A stretch of 64,000 nucleotides of DNA from Eunapius fragilis (taxonomy: Eukaryota; Porifera; Demospongiae; Spongillida; Spongillidae): the NCBI GenBank assembly GCA_963681505.1, contig OY811971.1, forward strand, positions 16,350,338 through 16,414,337. The letters are read 5' to 3'. The stretch's first letter is position 1. Every line of letters starts with the position of its first letter. The position numbers and the translations under genes were made by a program. The notes under the pieces are model-generated. The model did not search any database and was not told the origin of the DNA. It saw only the letters and a list, made by a program, of their open reading frames with translations. Below are positions 11,741 through 23,053 of this stretch, piece by piece.

Positions 11741-13204
11741 TTGCTCTTCCTATGCATGTGGATAACCATTTCAGTATAGTTCTATACGAATGGAATTTGA
11801 GTGTAGCCAACAGTGTTGGGGTCTAGCTGTTGTTAGGTGCTAATATGTGCAGGTATGCTGATGCAATGTCTGTGGAGGTCTTGTGTCGATGGGTGTTGAT
11901 ATGCTGGTATGCTGATGCAAGGTCAGGGGGTGGTAGAGGCCTCGTGGCAAGCTGTTAATGAGTGTTGAATTAGCGTGCGCATAGTGGCCATGTGGTGTGG
12001 TTGTATAAGAGATGGTCTATGTGTGAATGTAAGCATTCTAGGCGTCGTGTGCACGGTTACTGTTGTGGCAACTCACCCCCTCCCCCCCCCCCCCCCAAAA
12101 AAAAAAAGCCGACACTGGTAGCGGCGTGATGTCTTAACGCACACAAGCTCCAAGTCAGAGAGGTACGAGAATACGGCAGCCAGGTACTGAGAGATGAGGG
12201 AGAACAGCCACATGCAAGCAATCAAGTGCTTCTGTTGCAAAATGCACTAATGTGTTCTATTATGCTGTTTTTTGGGCAGAGCAGTGTTAACTAGGTTTTT
12301 TTTACTCACTATGTGAGGTTTTTTCCCTTGAGGTGGTGTGGGTCCATCGCCTCAAAATTACTATAGGTAGCTGGCCACTGCTCAGTGTAGGTTGAACTAG
12401 ATGACAGTGGTATGTGACAAGTTGTAAATTTTAGTTGGTAATGACAGTGACGTCCACATGCAGCAGATGCATGCATCACCAATGATATGTCATAGTGGGT
12501 TGGGTGAAGCGAGCATGATATAGGAGTATGTGATTACTTTACACAGTTGTATCCCCGTAGTGGATAAAGTAAAAATTAACGAATAGAACAAATCAATAGC
12601 GACAGGATCGACCCTTGCACGCACGTATCGAACTTGAACCGATTTGGAGACTCCTACCTGGAGATGTAGCCGTTTTGAATGTTCTAGCAATATAACCTAT
12701 CATGGGTTATTAAAAAGGTGATGATGCAACAACCTAGTAGGCACTGCCAACAGTTAGGCAGAAACATCATATGTCCCCCCCCCCCCCCCCTCTTTTTCCC
12801 CCCTCTCCTTACTAATAGTGTACTTTGTTTTTGGAAAGACCTTAGTGCTATGACATGCACGCATACTTGTTCTAACTTCCACGTAGAGCATGTACAATGT
12901 ACAAGGTACTTTTGATTCTACCATGTACCATTCTACAATGCTTGCTTGTCTAAGTAAACCACTGGCCACCCACAATCTGTACTGATAAGGGTATAATAAT
13001 ATTCATAAAGTTATACCAACATACATTCCCTTGTGTAGAGCTCTAGAGTTCAGTTCTTGCACAGGCTCTGTATATAATCTCTTATAATAGCCTTTTCTAG
13101 TTGCATGTAGTGTGCACATCCCAAAAAAATCCATTCCGCTGACTCCTAGGTGTAAACATATATCGAGGTGAACACTTCCTTTGAAACAAAGTGGTTAATA
13201 TTAA
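11741..13204. other. Intergenic, short tandem repeats
   Basis: About 11830-11960 has an imperfect ~60-bp tandem repeat (GGTATGCTGATGCAA twice). There are C/A homopolymer runs at about 12080-12107 and a C run at 12775-12790. No gene is recognised. Confidence 0.45.
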
Positions 13205-16200
13205 ATACCCTCCCTACCCAAGAAGGTGGAAGGGGAGGAGGAGAATGAGGAGGAGGTAGAGGAGGGGGGGAGGAGGTAGAGAAGGGGGGAGGAGGTAGAG
13301 GAGGGGGGAGAAGGTAGAGGAGGGGGAGGAGGTAGAGGAGGGGGAGGAGGTAGAGGAGAGGGAGGAGGAGGTAGAGGAGGGGGAGAAGGAGGAGGTAGAG
13401 GGGGGGGTGGGGAGTAGAGGATGGGGAGGAGGAACAGGAGGGAGTAAAGGAGGGAGAGGGATGGGTGCAACTGGAAGAATGGAAGGAGGAAGAGAGGGAG
13501 GAGGGGAGGATGCAATCAGTAAGAAGGTAGAAGTCGGAGGATGAGGAGGAGGAGGAGGGGGAGGTGTGGATGCAAGGAGGAGGGGGAGGGGGAGGTGTAA
13601 TAGGAAGGAAAGTAGAAGGGAAAATGAGAGGGAGTAAGTCGAGGAGGAGGAGGGGGAGGAGAGGAGGAGGAGAGGAGGAGGAGGGGAGGAGGAGGGGAGG
13701 AGGAGGGAGGAGGATGGGTGGATGAAGGAAGATAGGAGGAGGAGGGGGAGGGGAGGAGAGGAGGAGGAGAGGAGGAGGAGGATGGGTGGATGCAAGAAGA
13801 TAGGAAGAGGAGGTAGATGAGGAAAGAGAGGTAGAGGAAGAGGAGGAGAAGGTGGGGGTGGATGCAACGGGAAAGATGGAAGGAGGAGGGGAGGATGCAA
13901 CAGGTAGGAAGGTAGACGTAGGAGGATGAGGAGGAGGAGGAGGGAGGTATAGATGAAATTAAAAGAAAGGTGGAGGGGTAGGTGTAATGGGAAGGAAGGT
14001 AGGAGGTAAAATGAGAGGGAGTAAGAGGAGGAGGAGGGGGAGAGAGGAGGAAGAGTTGAAGAGGGGAGGAGGAGGATGGGTGGATGAAGGAAGATAGGAA
14101 GAGGAGGAAGAAGAGGGGGAGGAGAAGGTGGGAGTGGATGCAATGGGAAGAATGGAAGGAGGAAGAGGGGGAGGATGCAACGGGTAGGAAGGTAGAAGTA
14201 GAAGGATGAGGAGGATGAGGAGGAAGAGGAGGGGGAGGTGTGGATGCAATGAAACGAAAGGAGGAGGGGGGTAGGTGTAATAGGAAGGAAGGTAGGAGGG
14301 AAAATGAGACAAGTGAGAGGAGGAGGAGGGGCAGGAGAGGAGGAGGAGAGGAGGAGGAGGAAGGGAGGAGGTGAGGGGAATGGGGAGCAGGATGGGTGGA
14401 TGAAGGAAGATAGGAGGAGGAGGGAGAAGAGAAGAAGGAGGTAGAGGAGGGGGAGGAGAAGGTGGGGGTGGATGCAACGGGTAGAATGGAAGGCGGAGGA
14501 GGGGGAGGAGGGGAGGATGCAATTGGTAGGAAGGTAGAAGTAGGAGGATGAGGAGGGGGAGGTGTGGATGCAATCAAAACAAAGGAGGAGGGGAGGGGTA
14601 GGTGTAATAGGAAGGAAGGAAGGAGGAAGAATAAGAGGGAGTAAGAGGCGGAGGAGGGGAGGGGAGGAGGAGGGGAGGGGAGGAAGAGGGAGGGGAGGAG
14701 GAGGGGAGGAGGAGGAGGGGAGGAGGAGGAGGGGATGAGTAGGTGGAGGAGGAGGGAAGGAGGAGGATGGGAGGAGGAGGATGGTGGATGAAGGAAGATA
14801 GGAAGAGGAGGGAGAAGAGGAGAAGGGGGTAGAGGAGGGGAAGGAGAAGGTGGGGGTGGATGCAACGGAAAGAATGGAAGGAGGAGGGGAGGATGCGACG
14901 GGTAGGAAGGTAGAAGTAGGGGAGGGGAGGAGGAGGAGAGGAGGAGAGGAGGAGAGGGGAGGAGGGGAGGAGGAGGGAGGAGGAGGGGAGGAGGGGAGGA
15001 GGAGGGGAGGAGGGGAGGAGGGGAGGAGGAGGGGAGGAGGGGAGGAGGAGGGAGGAGGAGGGGAGGTGGAGGGAGGAGGAGGTAGAGGAGAGGGAGGAGA
15101 AGGTGGGGTGGATGCAACGGGAAGAATGGAAGGAGGAGGAGGGGGAGGAGCAACGGGTAGGAAGATAGAAGTAGGAGGATGAGGAGGAGGAGGGGAGGTG
15201 TGGATGCAATCAAAAGAAAGGAGGGGGTAGGTGTAATAGGATAGAAGGTAGGAGGGAAAATGAGAGGAGTAAGAGGAGGGGAGGAGGGGAGGAGGAGGAG
15301 GGAGTAGGGGAGGAGGAGGAGGGGAGGAGGAGGATGGGTGGATAAAAGAAGATAGGAAGAGGAGGAGGGAGAGGAGGAGAAGAAGGTAGAGAGGGGGAGG
15401 AGAAGGTGGGGTGGATGCAATGGGAAAAATGAAAGGAGGTGAGAATGCAACAGGTAGAAAGGTAGAATTAGAATGAAGAGGAGGGGAAGGTGTGGATGCA
15501 ATGAAACGAAAGGAGGAGGGGGGTAGGTGTAATAGGAAGAAAAGTAGGAGGGAAAATGAGACAAAGTAAGAGGAGGGGAGGAGGGGAGGAGGAGGAGGGA
15601 GTAGGGGAGGAGGAGGACGGGAGGAGGAGGAGGGAGTAGGAGAGGAGGAGGAGGGGAGGAGGAGGATGGGTGGATAAAAGAAGACAGGAAGAGGAGGAGG
15701 GAGAGGAGGAGAAGAAGGTAGAGGAGGGGAGGAGAAGGTGGGGTGGATGCAATGGGAAAAATGAAAGGAGGGGAGGATGCAACAGGTAGAAAGGTAGAAT
15801 TAGAATGAGGAGGAGGAGGAGGGGAAGGTGTGGATGCAATGAAACGATAGGAGGAGGGCGGTAGGTGTAATAGGAAGAAAGGTAGGAGGGAAAATGAGAC
15901 GGAGTAAGAGGAGGAGGAGGGGAAGGAGAGGAAGAGGAGGAAGGGAGGAAGAGGGGAGATTGGGGAGGAGGATGGGTGGATGAAGGAAGATAGGAGGAGG
16001 AGGGGGAGGAGAGGAGGAGGATGGGTGGATGGAGGGGGAGGATGCAACGGGTAGGAAGGTAGAAGTAGGAGGATGAGGAGGAGGGGAGGTGTGGATGCAA
16101 TCAAAAGAAAGGAGGAGGGTGAGGGGTTGGTGTAATAGGAAGGAAGGTAGGAGGGAAATGAGAGGGAGTAAGAGGAGGAGGATGGGAGGAGGAGGAGGGG

Positions 16201-16960
16201 AGGAGGATGGTGGATGAAGATAGAAGGCGGAGGAGGGGGAGAGGAGAAGGGGAGGAGAGGAGGAGAGAGGAGGAGAGAGGAGGAGGGGAGGAGGAGGATG
16301 GGTGGATGAAGGAAGATAGGAAGAGGAGGAGAAGGTGGGGGGTGGATGCAACGGGAAGAAGAATAGGAGGAGGGGGAGGAGGGAAGGATGCAACGGGTAG
16401 GAAGATAGAAGTAGGAGGATGAGGAGGAGGAGGGGAGGTTTGGATGCAATCAAAAAAAGGAGGGGAGGGGTAGGTGTAATAAGAAGGAAGGTAGGAGGGA
16501 AAATGAGAGGGAGTAAGAGGAGGAGAAGGGGAAGTGAGGAGGAGGGAGGAGGAGATGGAGGAGGGAGGAGGAGGGGAGGAGGAGGATGGGTGGATGAAGG
16601 ATGATAGGAAAAGGAGGAGGGGAGGAGAAGGAGGTAAAGGAAGGGGAGGAGAAGTTGGGGGTGGATGCAACGGGAAAAAGAAAGGAGGAGGGGAGGATGC
16701 AACAGGTAGGAACGTAGAAGTAGGAGGATGAGGAGGAGGGGGAGGTGTGGATGCAATCAAAAGAAAGGAGGAGGAGGGGTGTTAGGTGTAATAGGAAGGA
16801 AGGTAGGAGGGAAAATGAGAGGGAGTAAAAGGAGGAAGAGGAGGGGAGGAGAGGAGGGGAAGGGGAGGGGAGGGGAGGAGGAGGATGTGTGGTTGAAAGG
16901 AAGATAGGAAGAGGTGGAGGGAGAGGAGGAGGAGGAGGAGGAGGTAAGAAAGAAAGAAGG
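13205..16960. repeat. GGA-rich higher-order satellite, ~3.7 kb
   Basis: The plus strand is almost pure purine. Within the (GGA)n background, ordered landmarks recur. They include GGTGTGGATGCAATCAAAA, TAGGTGTAATAGGAAGGAAG, GGGAAAATGAGAGGGAGTAAG, GGATGGGTGGATGAAGGAAG, GTGGATGCAACGGGAAGAATG and GATGCAACGGGTAGGAAGGT. The first landmark recurs at about 13560, 14235, 14560, 15198, 15490, 15826, 16090, 16438 and 16746. This gives a unit of roughly 260-385 bp, about ten copies, with variable (GGA)n spacers. Long minus-strand frames (up to 977 codons of Ser/Pro/Leu) arise because the pyrimidine strand rarely forms stop codons. They are not genes. Confidence 0.9.
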
Positions 16961-17755
16961 GCAGTGAATATGAATGGTCTAGAGAGATATGCCATACTAA
17001 GTAGAGGTACTGCAGTTTGTGTACCAGATAACTGACTGTCGCAAATAAGTCATCTGGTCCCCAGACTAGTGTAGAGGGTGGAGAGGGTGAAGTAGGTGGC
17101 CCCATGATTAGAAGGCATGGTACGTGCATGCTTACATGTACATGCCACAAACTGAGCAGATATAGAAAAAGGGTGCACGATATAAACTACCATGAATATT
17201 CACAGCATCCATCATAAGCGATACATGTGAACGTACGATACTGTTTTATGTTGAAACGTAGCGTACGAGGTACGATCGCTTATATACCACGTAGAACGAT
17301 CAAAGCGAAGTTAATTACCTAACTTCAAATTTAAAGGGCGTGACCATTACATAATGGCATATTGGAATAGGGTGAGTGGCGCGAAATGTCGAATTACTTT
17401 GAAAATCCATATCTCAGTAACGGATAAGAATAAACGTAACGATCTGCTGAAATCAATAGCTACAGGACCCTTCTATGTACACTCCAAATTTGACGTGTTA
17501 TCGTCACTCGTATCTGGAGAAATGTGGAATCTTAACCCATTGGGTTAGAGACCTTTATAACCATGACATGGATAATATTTAGAGCACCAAATTCCGTTTG
17601 CACATAGAGAACTGATGTATGAACAAGTGTACGAAATGTGAAAAGAAAATATAAAACCGTTGTGAAGATAAGTTGCTTTGTGTAACGTACAATTTTTATA
17701 GTGATAAAATAAAAACTCCAGAAGGGTGATTTTGCTGGACACCGTCCCATATATC
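16961..17755. other. Intergenic
   Basis: No gene is recognised. The string AGGGTGATTTTGCTGGACAC at about 17724 recurs at about 26634, directly before the CATA microsatellite, so a short dispersed repeat abuts the left end of element A. The TATC at 17752-17755 is the left target duplication of element A. Confidence 0.5.
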
Positions 17756-17925
17756 TGTTATGCGCGAAGCATGGATTTGCGCAATCCCGGGATTGTCCTG
17801 CGCAAACCCTGGATCCATGGTTTGTACCACAAACCATGGATTGACCGCGCAATCCTCGGATTGCGCGTGCGCAAACCATGGATCGGGACAATCCTGGGAT
17901 TGTTCTTGCGCAAAGTATAGATATG
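17756..17925. repeat. Left TIR and palindromic subterminal array of element A
   Basis: Within 170 bp there are several short inverted repeats of two types: CAATCCCGGGATTG, CAATCCTCGGATTG and CAATCCTGGGATTG, each next to GCGCAA/TTGCGC; and AAACC(A/C)TGGATCCATGGTTT variants. The mirrored right end (22950-23049) has CAATCTCGAGATTG and the same ATGGATCCAGGG block. The same motifs recur near 63770-63850. Such dense dyads are likely transposase-binding sites (inference). Confidence 0.8.
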
Positions 17926-18039
17926 TACATGTACATGTATAAGCGATGGTTTAAACGGAGAATGATTTTATTACATCAAATGTGAAACGATGCATTGACT
18001 GGTATCATGTATGCGCGTGTACAAATAAAAGGACTATAT

Positions 18040-21000
18040 TGTACAGTACTATACACGAGACACCGAGCACAGTGAACAGCGCCATGGTTTAGAACTCTTA
18101 AAAATGTGGTAAGGCAAAGACAAGCAGCTTGGGTGATACCATTCCATACACGTCCCACACTGTATCATATCTTCCTTGTGCCATGGAAGGCGACTAATGC
18201 AGTAGACTGGTACCTTTAGAGTATTTAGGATTGTGGTGGTACATTGTGCACAACATCAAAGATGCTGCACATGCATTGCATACAACCCCACAGTCACTTC
18301 CATTAGACTGTTGTTGCAATTGACAGTCACGTCACCTTTACTGCAGTAAAGAAGACCTTAAGTGTTGCTGGAGAGAGAATGGTAAGTCGGCAGTCATATA
18401 CATTTAATTCCCCAAAAGTACATCCAATTGTTGACACACAGATCCAATGGGATTTATCTACATGTAACATTTGAACACCCTCTCCTCTCAGGATAGGAAA
18501 TGAAAAGTTTTCCCCCAAAATTGGATTGTCTAATTTCTTACACTGTGGAAATCCCCTTTTAAGTAGTTGGTTAGCAGCAGAGATGTGTTTGTCTGTCAAC
18601 CAATCACCTAAAAGGATTGCATTCTTGTCATCTAAATTTAAACTTAGTTCAATCACACCCAAACAGGATTAATACATTCTGCTTCATTTTTGCATGATTT
18701 CCCTCCATTCAGTGCAAAGACTGCTGCATTTTTTTACCTTTCAGGACACAACCACAATGACTGGATGAGCAGTCCTTTTTGCATGAGCAATATTCTCGAT
18801 TTGTACTGTGAGCCTCCAAAGTACATGTAATAAGTTCTGCTTCATCTTTTTTTGTGCTGTTGCTCGGTGCACTTCAAGGAGAAATACGCTTTGCTTCATC
18901 TTTTCCTTCAATTGTGCTGTTGCTGGATGAGCATCCAGGAGTAATATGCTCCACTTCATTTTGGCATGGCCTCCCTCCATGGCAATGGCTAGTGCATGGT
19001 TTACCTTTAACGACACAACCACATCGCCGCGATGAGCAGCCTTTCTGACATGAGCAATTGTCTCCATAGAATTTATTACAAGGGTTCTGCCTCTTTGAAG
19101 CCTCATGCAAGCTAATGAGTTTCTCATCCTTCCATCCTTTCACCTTTAATGCATCATTTGATGAGCTACTACCAGGATACAACTCTAAATCACTTTCCTG
19201 ATAGCAGGATTTAAGTACTCCTTGTGCACACCTGAGGCGATGAAACATATGCTTTTTTCCAGTCTTCTCCACAACAATGCATGGTAATCGTCTAGTGTCT
19301 GTATGGGCCCGATCAATTCTAGGGATTCTAACAGACACTAGGTCTCCAACATTAAATTTTGTCATATTCTTGCAGACCATATACATCCTTTCAGCATTGC
19401 AGCGGTAATGCTTGTCTGCATCAATACGTGCTTTGAGGTGCTTGAAGGAGCTTCCAAATCTGCCACGATATTGCTCTATACAAGTAAGAAATTACACATT
19501 ATTTTGCCAAAATGAGCTTTAAATACAACATACATAGCTAAAAGCAAGCTACTATAAACTGAGACAAAATAAATCATTGCTACATGTACTAAGGGCTATC
19601 ATAATTATGAATGAATCTTACATTTTACAAGTGATAAATACATGTATCTTAATTACCCCTCATCATAATTGCATTGTGATACCTTCATTATCATCCCTAT
19701 CAGCATCAACATCATCATCTACTCCATCATCATCATCAGCCTTTGCTAGCTCAGTACTTTCTGAACCAGAAGAGATCACAAATTTATGCTTTTTATCCAT
19801 CCGAGTGTAAAACTGTAGGTCAAAGCAAAAACAAGCTACATGTACATGTGTATCTAGGTGGAAAATTTGATAAATATTTGAACCCACCTCAAGAATCAAA
19901 ACTTCATAAACATATGATATGCCATATCCATGCATCACATATGCATTTGTAACAGTACCCAGATAAGTACATAATCTTCCTTGCTATATAAGGAGCATGT
20001 TTATAACCATGTAAATGTACATAATTACAACTTCATTCATGACTAACCAAATGATCAGGCAGCACTTTGGATGGTCCAAAGTTGTCATGAAGGTGAATGT
20101 TACTTTTCCCACTCTTGCTTCCATGCCAGTATATGTTGTGCAAATTAGAGTTTGTTTCCCCTGAATTATTCCAATAAGTTCTGGCTGATTGTGTTGATGG
20201 ATACAATGAATAAATTTTTAAATAAATGCATCTGGTATGACTTTCAATAGATCCATTTCTGCTTTGATATAGTTGAACAGGTGCATATCTGCAGGACTGT
20301 AACAAAATTGCACACAGCAAATGCAACATTGCTTTACACATTAATACCTTAATTACCTTGCATAGAAATCATCTTAATTTTTTGCAGCAGACACTTGTAT
20401 AAATAATATGATTACCCATAATGCTAGTTATTCAAATATTTTAACCTTAACTATACCGATCACCTAATATTATATAAAATTAATACCATTATTATAGTTC
20501 ATGTATGTGGGTTTCTTCTCACTTATGCATTGCGTTACATTTGTTTTACTTTGCTTTGCATCTGAATCTGGAGTGATGTAATAGTATACATGTACACATA
20601 CAAATTGCATATCATTTACTGACCTGATTCACTATTTCCTTCTTTATCAACAATAAAATAATCTGAATCAAATTGAGAGTGACTGAATAATGTTAGCGGG
20701 GAAGCACAATTCACCTGATACATGTATATCAGTCACTTCTTTCTCAACACCACATGTATCTGCAGCAATTTATGGAGTAACAAAGTGCATTAAGGTACCT
20801 TGGCCTTGTGTTATTATTCAATGTATATTATATTACATAAAATCTGCTGACCTGATTCATCACTTCCTTCTTTATCTACAATACCAGTGGCTGTAAATGA
20901 AATAATCTGAATCAAATTGAGAGTGACTGAATAATGTTAGCGAGAAAGTACAATTCACCTGATACATGTATATCAGTCACTTCTTTCTCTATATCACAAG

Positions 21001-22742
21001 TATCTACAGCAATGTATGGAGTTAACAGGTGCATTAAGGTACCTTGGCCTTGTGTATTACTACATGTATATAATTTACTGACCTGATTCATCACTTTCTT
21101 CTTTATCAAAATTACCAGTGACTGTAAAAATCTGAATCAATGAATAATATTGCTAGCATCAATTAAAAACAATTCACCTGATACACCCTGTACATCTGCA
21201 GACACTTCTTTCACAACATCGCAAGTATCTGCAGTAATATACGAAGTAACAAGTACAAGTACATCAAGGTACCTTAGCCATACATAAAATACAGTATAGT
21301 TACAATTTTACAATTCTTTAGTCACAAGAATCTATCTCAGCCTCACAAAAAATACATCTATGTGTACAAAATATTAGAGACCACAAAAACAAAATGTGCC
21401 TTGTAAAAGTCTACAAGTTCTTTTGTATAAATACAAGCTACACATGTGTACTGCACCTAAGATATCAGACACTGCTTCTTCCATAACAATGCCCTTGGTT
21501 GTACCAGGAAATGGTGATGAATGAGGAGGTTGACCAAACACCAGCTGGTAAGGAGTTGTCTTTGTTATTGCATGCACGCAAGGGTTCAATTTATCTGCAA
21601 TTATAATTATCACTTACTGATGTAGTAGATAATTATACTTACATTGAATTTCATGTAGCCAGTCTGTCCAGGACTTAGTTCCCTTGCTTTCATGAAAATG
21701 ACAAGCTATCATTTCTTCCACCTTCGCATTGCCTCTTTCTACCAGTCCTTGACTTTGAGGATGGCGTGGTCTGCCATTGCCAATGATAATTTCACCAGGC
21801 CAGTTCTTTACTAATTCGGCCATCAAAGTTCTTGCAAATTCTCGCCCATTGTCAGATTGCAATATTTTGGGTAAACCAAGATATGCAAAAACTTTTGTTG
21901 CAAGGTTCCAGGCCACCTCTTTGCTACTCTTCCTCTGAGGGACAAATAGTACATGGAATTTAGACCAATGGTCGATGTAGTGTCCTATCCAATTATACGG
22001 TCCATCAGGTCGGTGGCGCATGTCTATTAGGTCTACCTAGCTTATTAAACACCACTGTCAACTTTGTTTTGCTGTGCATAAAGTGTAACTCACCTGACCT
22101 CTACTCATAAATCCTGATGCAATGATGGGTTTCAGGGGTGCTTGATTGGGCTGTACTTTTTGAGTACTGCAAAGGGGGCACAGGCTCACAAACTTCTGTA
22201 CAGCTGACCGTGGAAGACACTCATAGCATGCCGAAATCTGTAATAGTAAAAACCATACTCTATTATACTGTATAATATTCATGAAACAAATTCTACCAGA
22301 ATACCTCTGCAAGAGTTTTTTTGTAGCCCACATGACCTCGCTCTTGGCAATGCACCCTGTGAAGTATCTCAAAGAAGTCTTCAACATAAGCCACTCTTCT
22401 AACGTGGCTAAGCACGGTGGTGTCACTACAATCCTGTATGGTTAAAACAGAAAAAACAAGTACAAGTAAAAAATACTTATCACATTTTTCTAATGCTCAC
22501 CTTTTTTCTGGCAGGCAAGCAAAGCACACATCCGACAGACTAAGCGCAGGATAGGACATTAGGGAAAATTTGCGTGATTTTACCCAAAATTTCAAAAGAT
22601 GATCACTATCGTTACAAGTCCCTTTCAAAAGCGCGACGATCTTGTTGCCCTTTGCTCTTGTTATTATTTTACTGCCAGGTTTCTTCCCTGACAAGAATGA
22701 ATCCACCAAAAACGTCTGGAAGGTGTCCTTTTGAGCATCCAT
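18040..22742 (-). pseudogene. Ginger/KRBA2-like transposase with CXC, Ulp1 and PHD modules
   Basis: Exons with consistent GT/AG sites and phases are 22742-22501, 22425-22305, 22237-22094, 22036-21643 and 21594-21457. They carry an N-terminal KRBA2-type segment, an HHCC zinc finger (ERGHVGY...CPLC) and a DDE core: VDLIDM, LQSDNGREF and GLVERG, with 37 residues between the second Asp and the Glu. Then come repeated mini-exons (20.6-21.3 kb), an acidic exon (about 19820-19683) and an exon from about 19476 with KFNVGDLVSVRIPRIDR and LPCIVVEK, the KRBA2-like C-terminal integrase domain. A CXC module follows (NCSCQKGCSSRRCGC). A Ulp1-type protease comes next (GDWLTDKH, SHW, NVYDCRL, NGSDCG near 18290) and finally a PHD finger (about 18215-18070: MIQCGTCMEWYHPSCL). 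A second CXC repeat seems frameshifted, the Ulp1 end is deleted relative to the 63-kb copy, and one PHD Cys is Ser. It was probably functional until recently. Confidence 0.75.
20621..21290 (-). repeat. Three tandem ~228-bp units, each with two mini-exons
   Basis: Units start at about 20621, 20849 and 21080. On the minus strand each contains two short candidate exons flanked by CAG acceptors and GT donors. The first reads like DTCDIEKEVTDIHVSG (variants DTCGVEKEV..., DTCDVVKEV...). The second reads like TGIVDKEGSDESG (variants VTGNFDKEESDESG, IVDKEGNSESG). They splice in phase with the DDE exon ending at 21457. This is a tandem exon multiplication inside the transposase linker. Confidence 0.75.
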
Positions 22743-22977
22743 ATCGCAAATAACCGATCCGCTCTAAATAACGCCTAGCAACTGACAGTTGGTTGATGAA
22801 GCAGCTGTACACAACGTATGGTGTTGAAAAAGCCCAAACAGCTTGGAGACCAAGAGACTGTTATCAATGTGTATTCTGAACGGTACGATACAAGGTGTAA
22901 CTTCGTAATAGCTTCAGTCCTTTAATTCGAAATGCAACTGATTACGTCAATACGTTGGTGCAATCTCGAGATTGCGC

Positions 22978-23049
22978 AAACAAACCATGGATCCAGGGTT
23001 TGCGCAAGGCAATCCCTGGATTGCGCAAATCCATGCTTCGCGCATAACA
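22978..23049. repeat. Right TIR of element A
   Basis: Inverted copy of 17756-17827 with only a few mismatches. It ends in CGCATAACA directly before the TATC duplication. Confidence 0.85.
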
Positions 23050-23053
23050 TATC

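Larger units (their letters stand above)
17756..23049 (-). mobile_element. KRBA2-like Ginger DNA transposon (element A)
   Basis: The 5,294-bp element starts TGTTATGCGCGAAGCATGGA. Its right end, read inverted, starts with the same bases and stays about 95% identical for some 72 bp. It is flanked on both sides by TATC (17752-17755 and 23050-23053), a 4-bp target duplication. TG...CA termini, TIR length and a 4-bp duplication fit the Ginger superfamily, whose transposase is related to Gypsy integrase. The published Ginger1 duplications I recall are CCGG/CCGT, so TATC is unusual. A spliced transposase gene fills the minus strand. Palindromic repeats crowd the left end, and a tandem exon-bearing repeat lies at 20621-21290. 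Lesions near the 3' end of the gene suggest this copy is no longer autonomous. Confidence 0.85.

Noticed and set aside
13205..16995. Minus-strand open frames of up to 977 codons rich in Ser, Pro, Leu and His
   Set aside because: They lie wholly in a GGA satellite. The pyrimidine strand almost never makes stop codons, several frames are open at once, and there is no domain or splice evidence.
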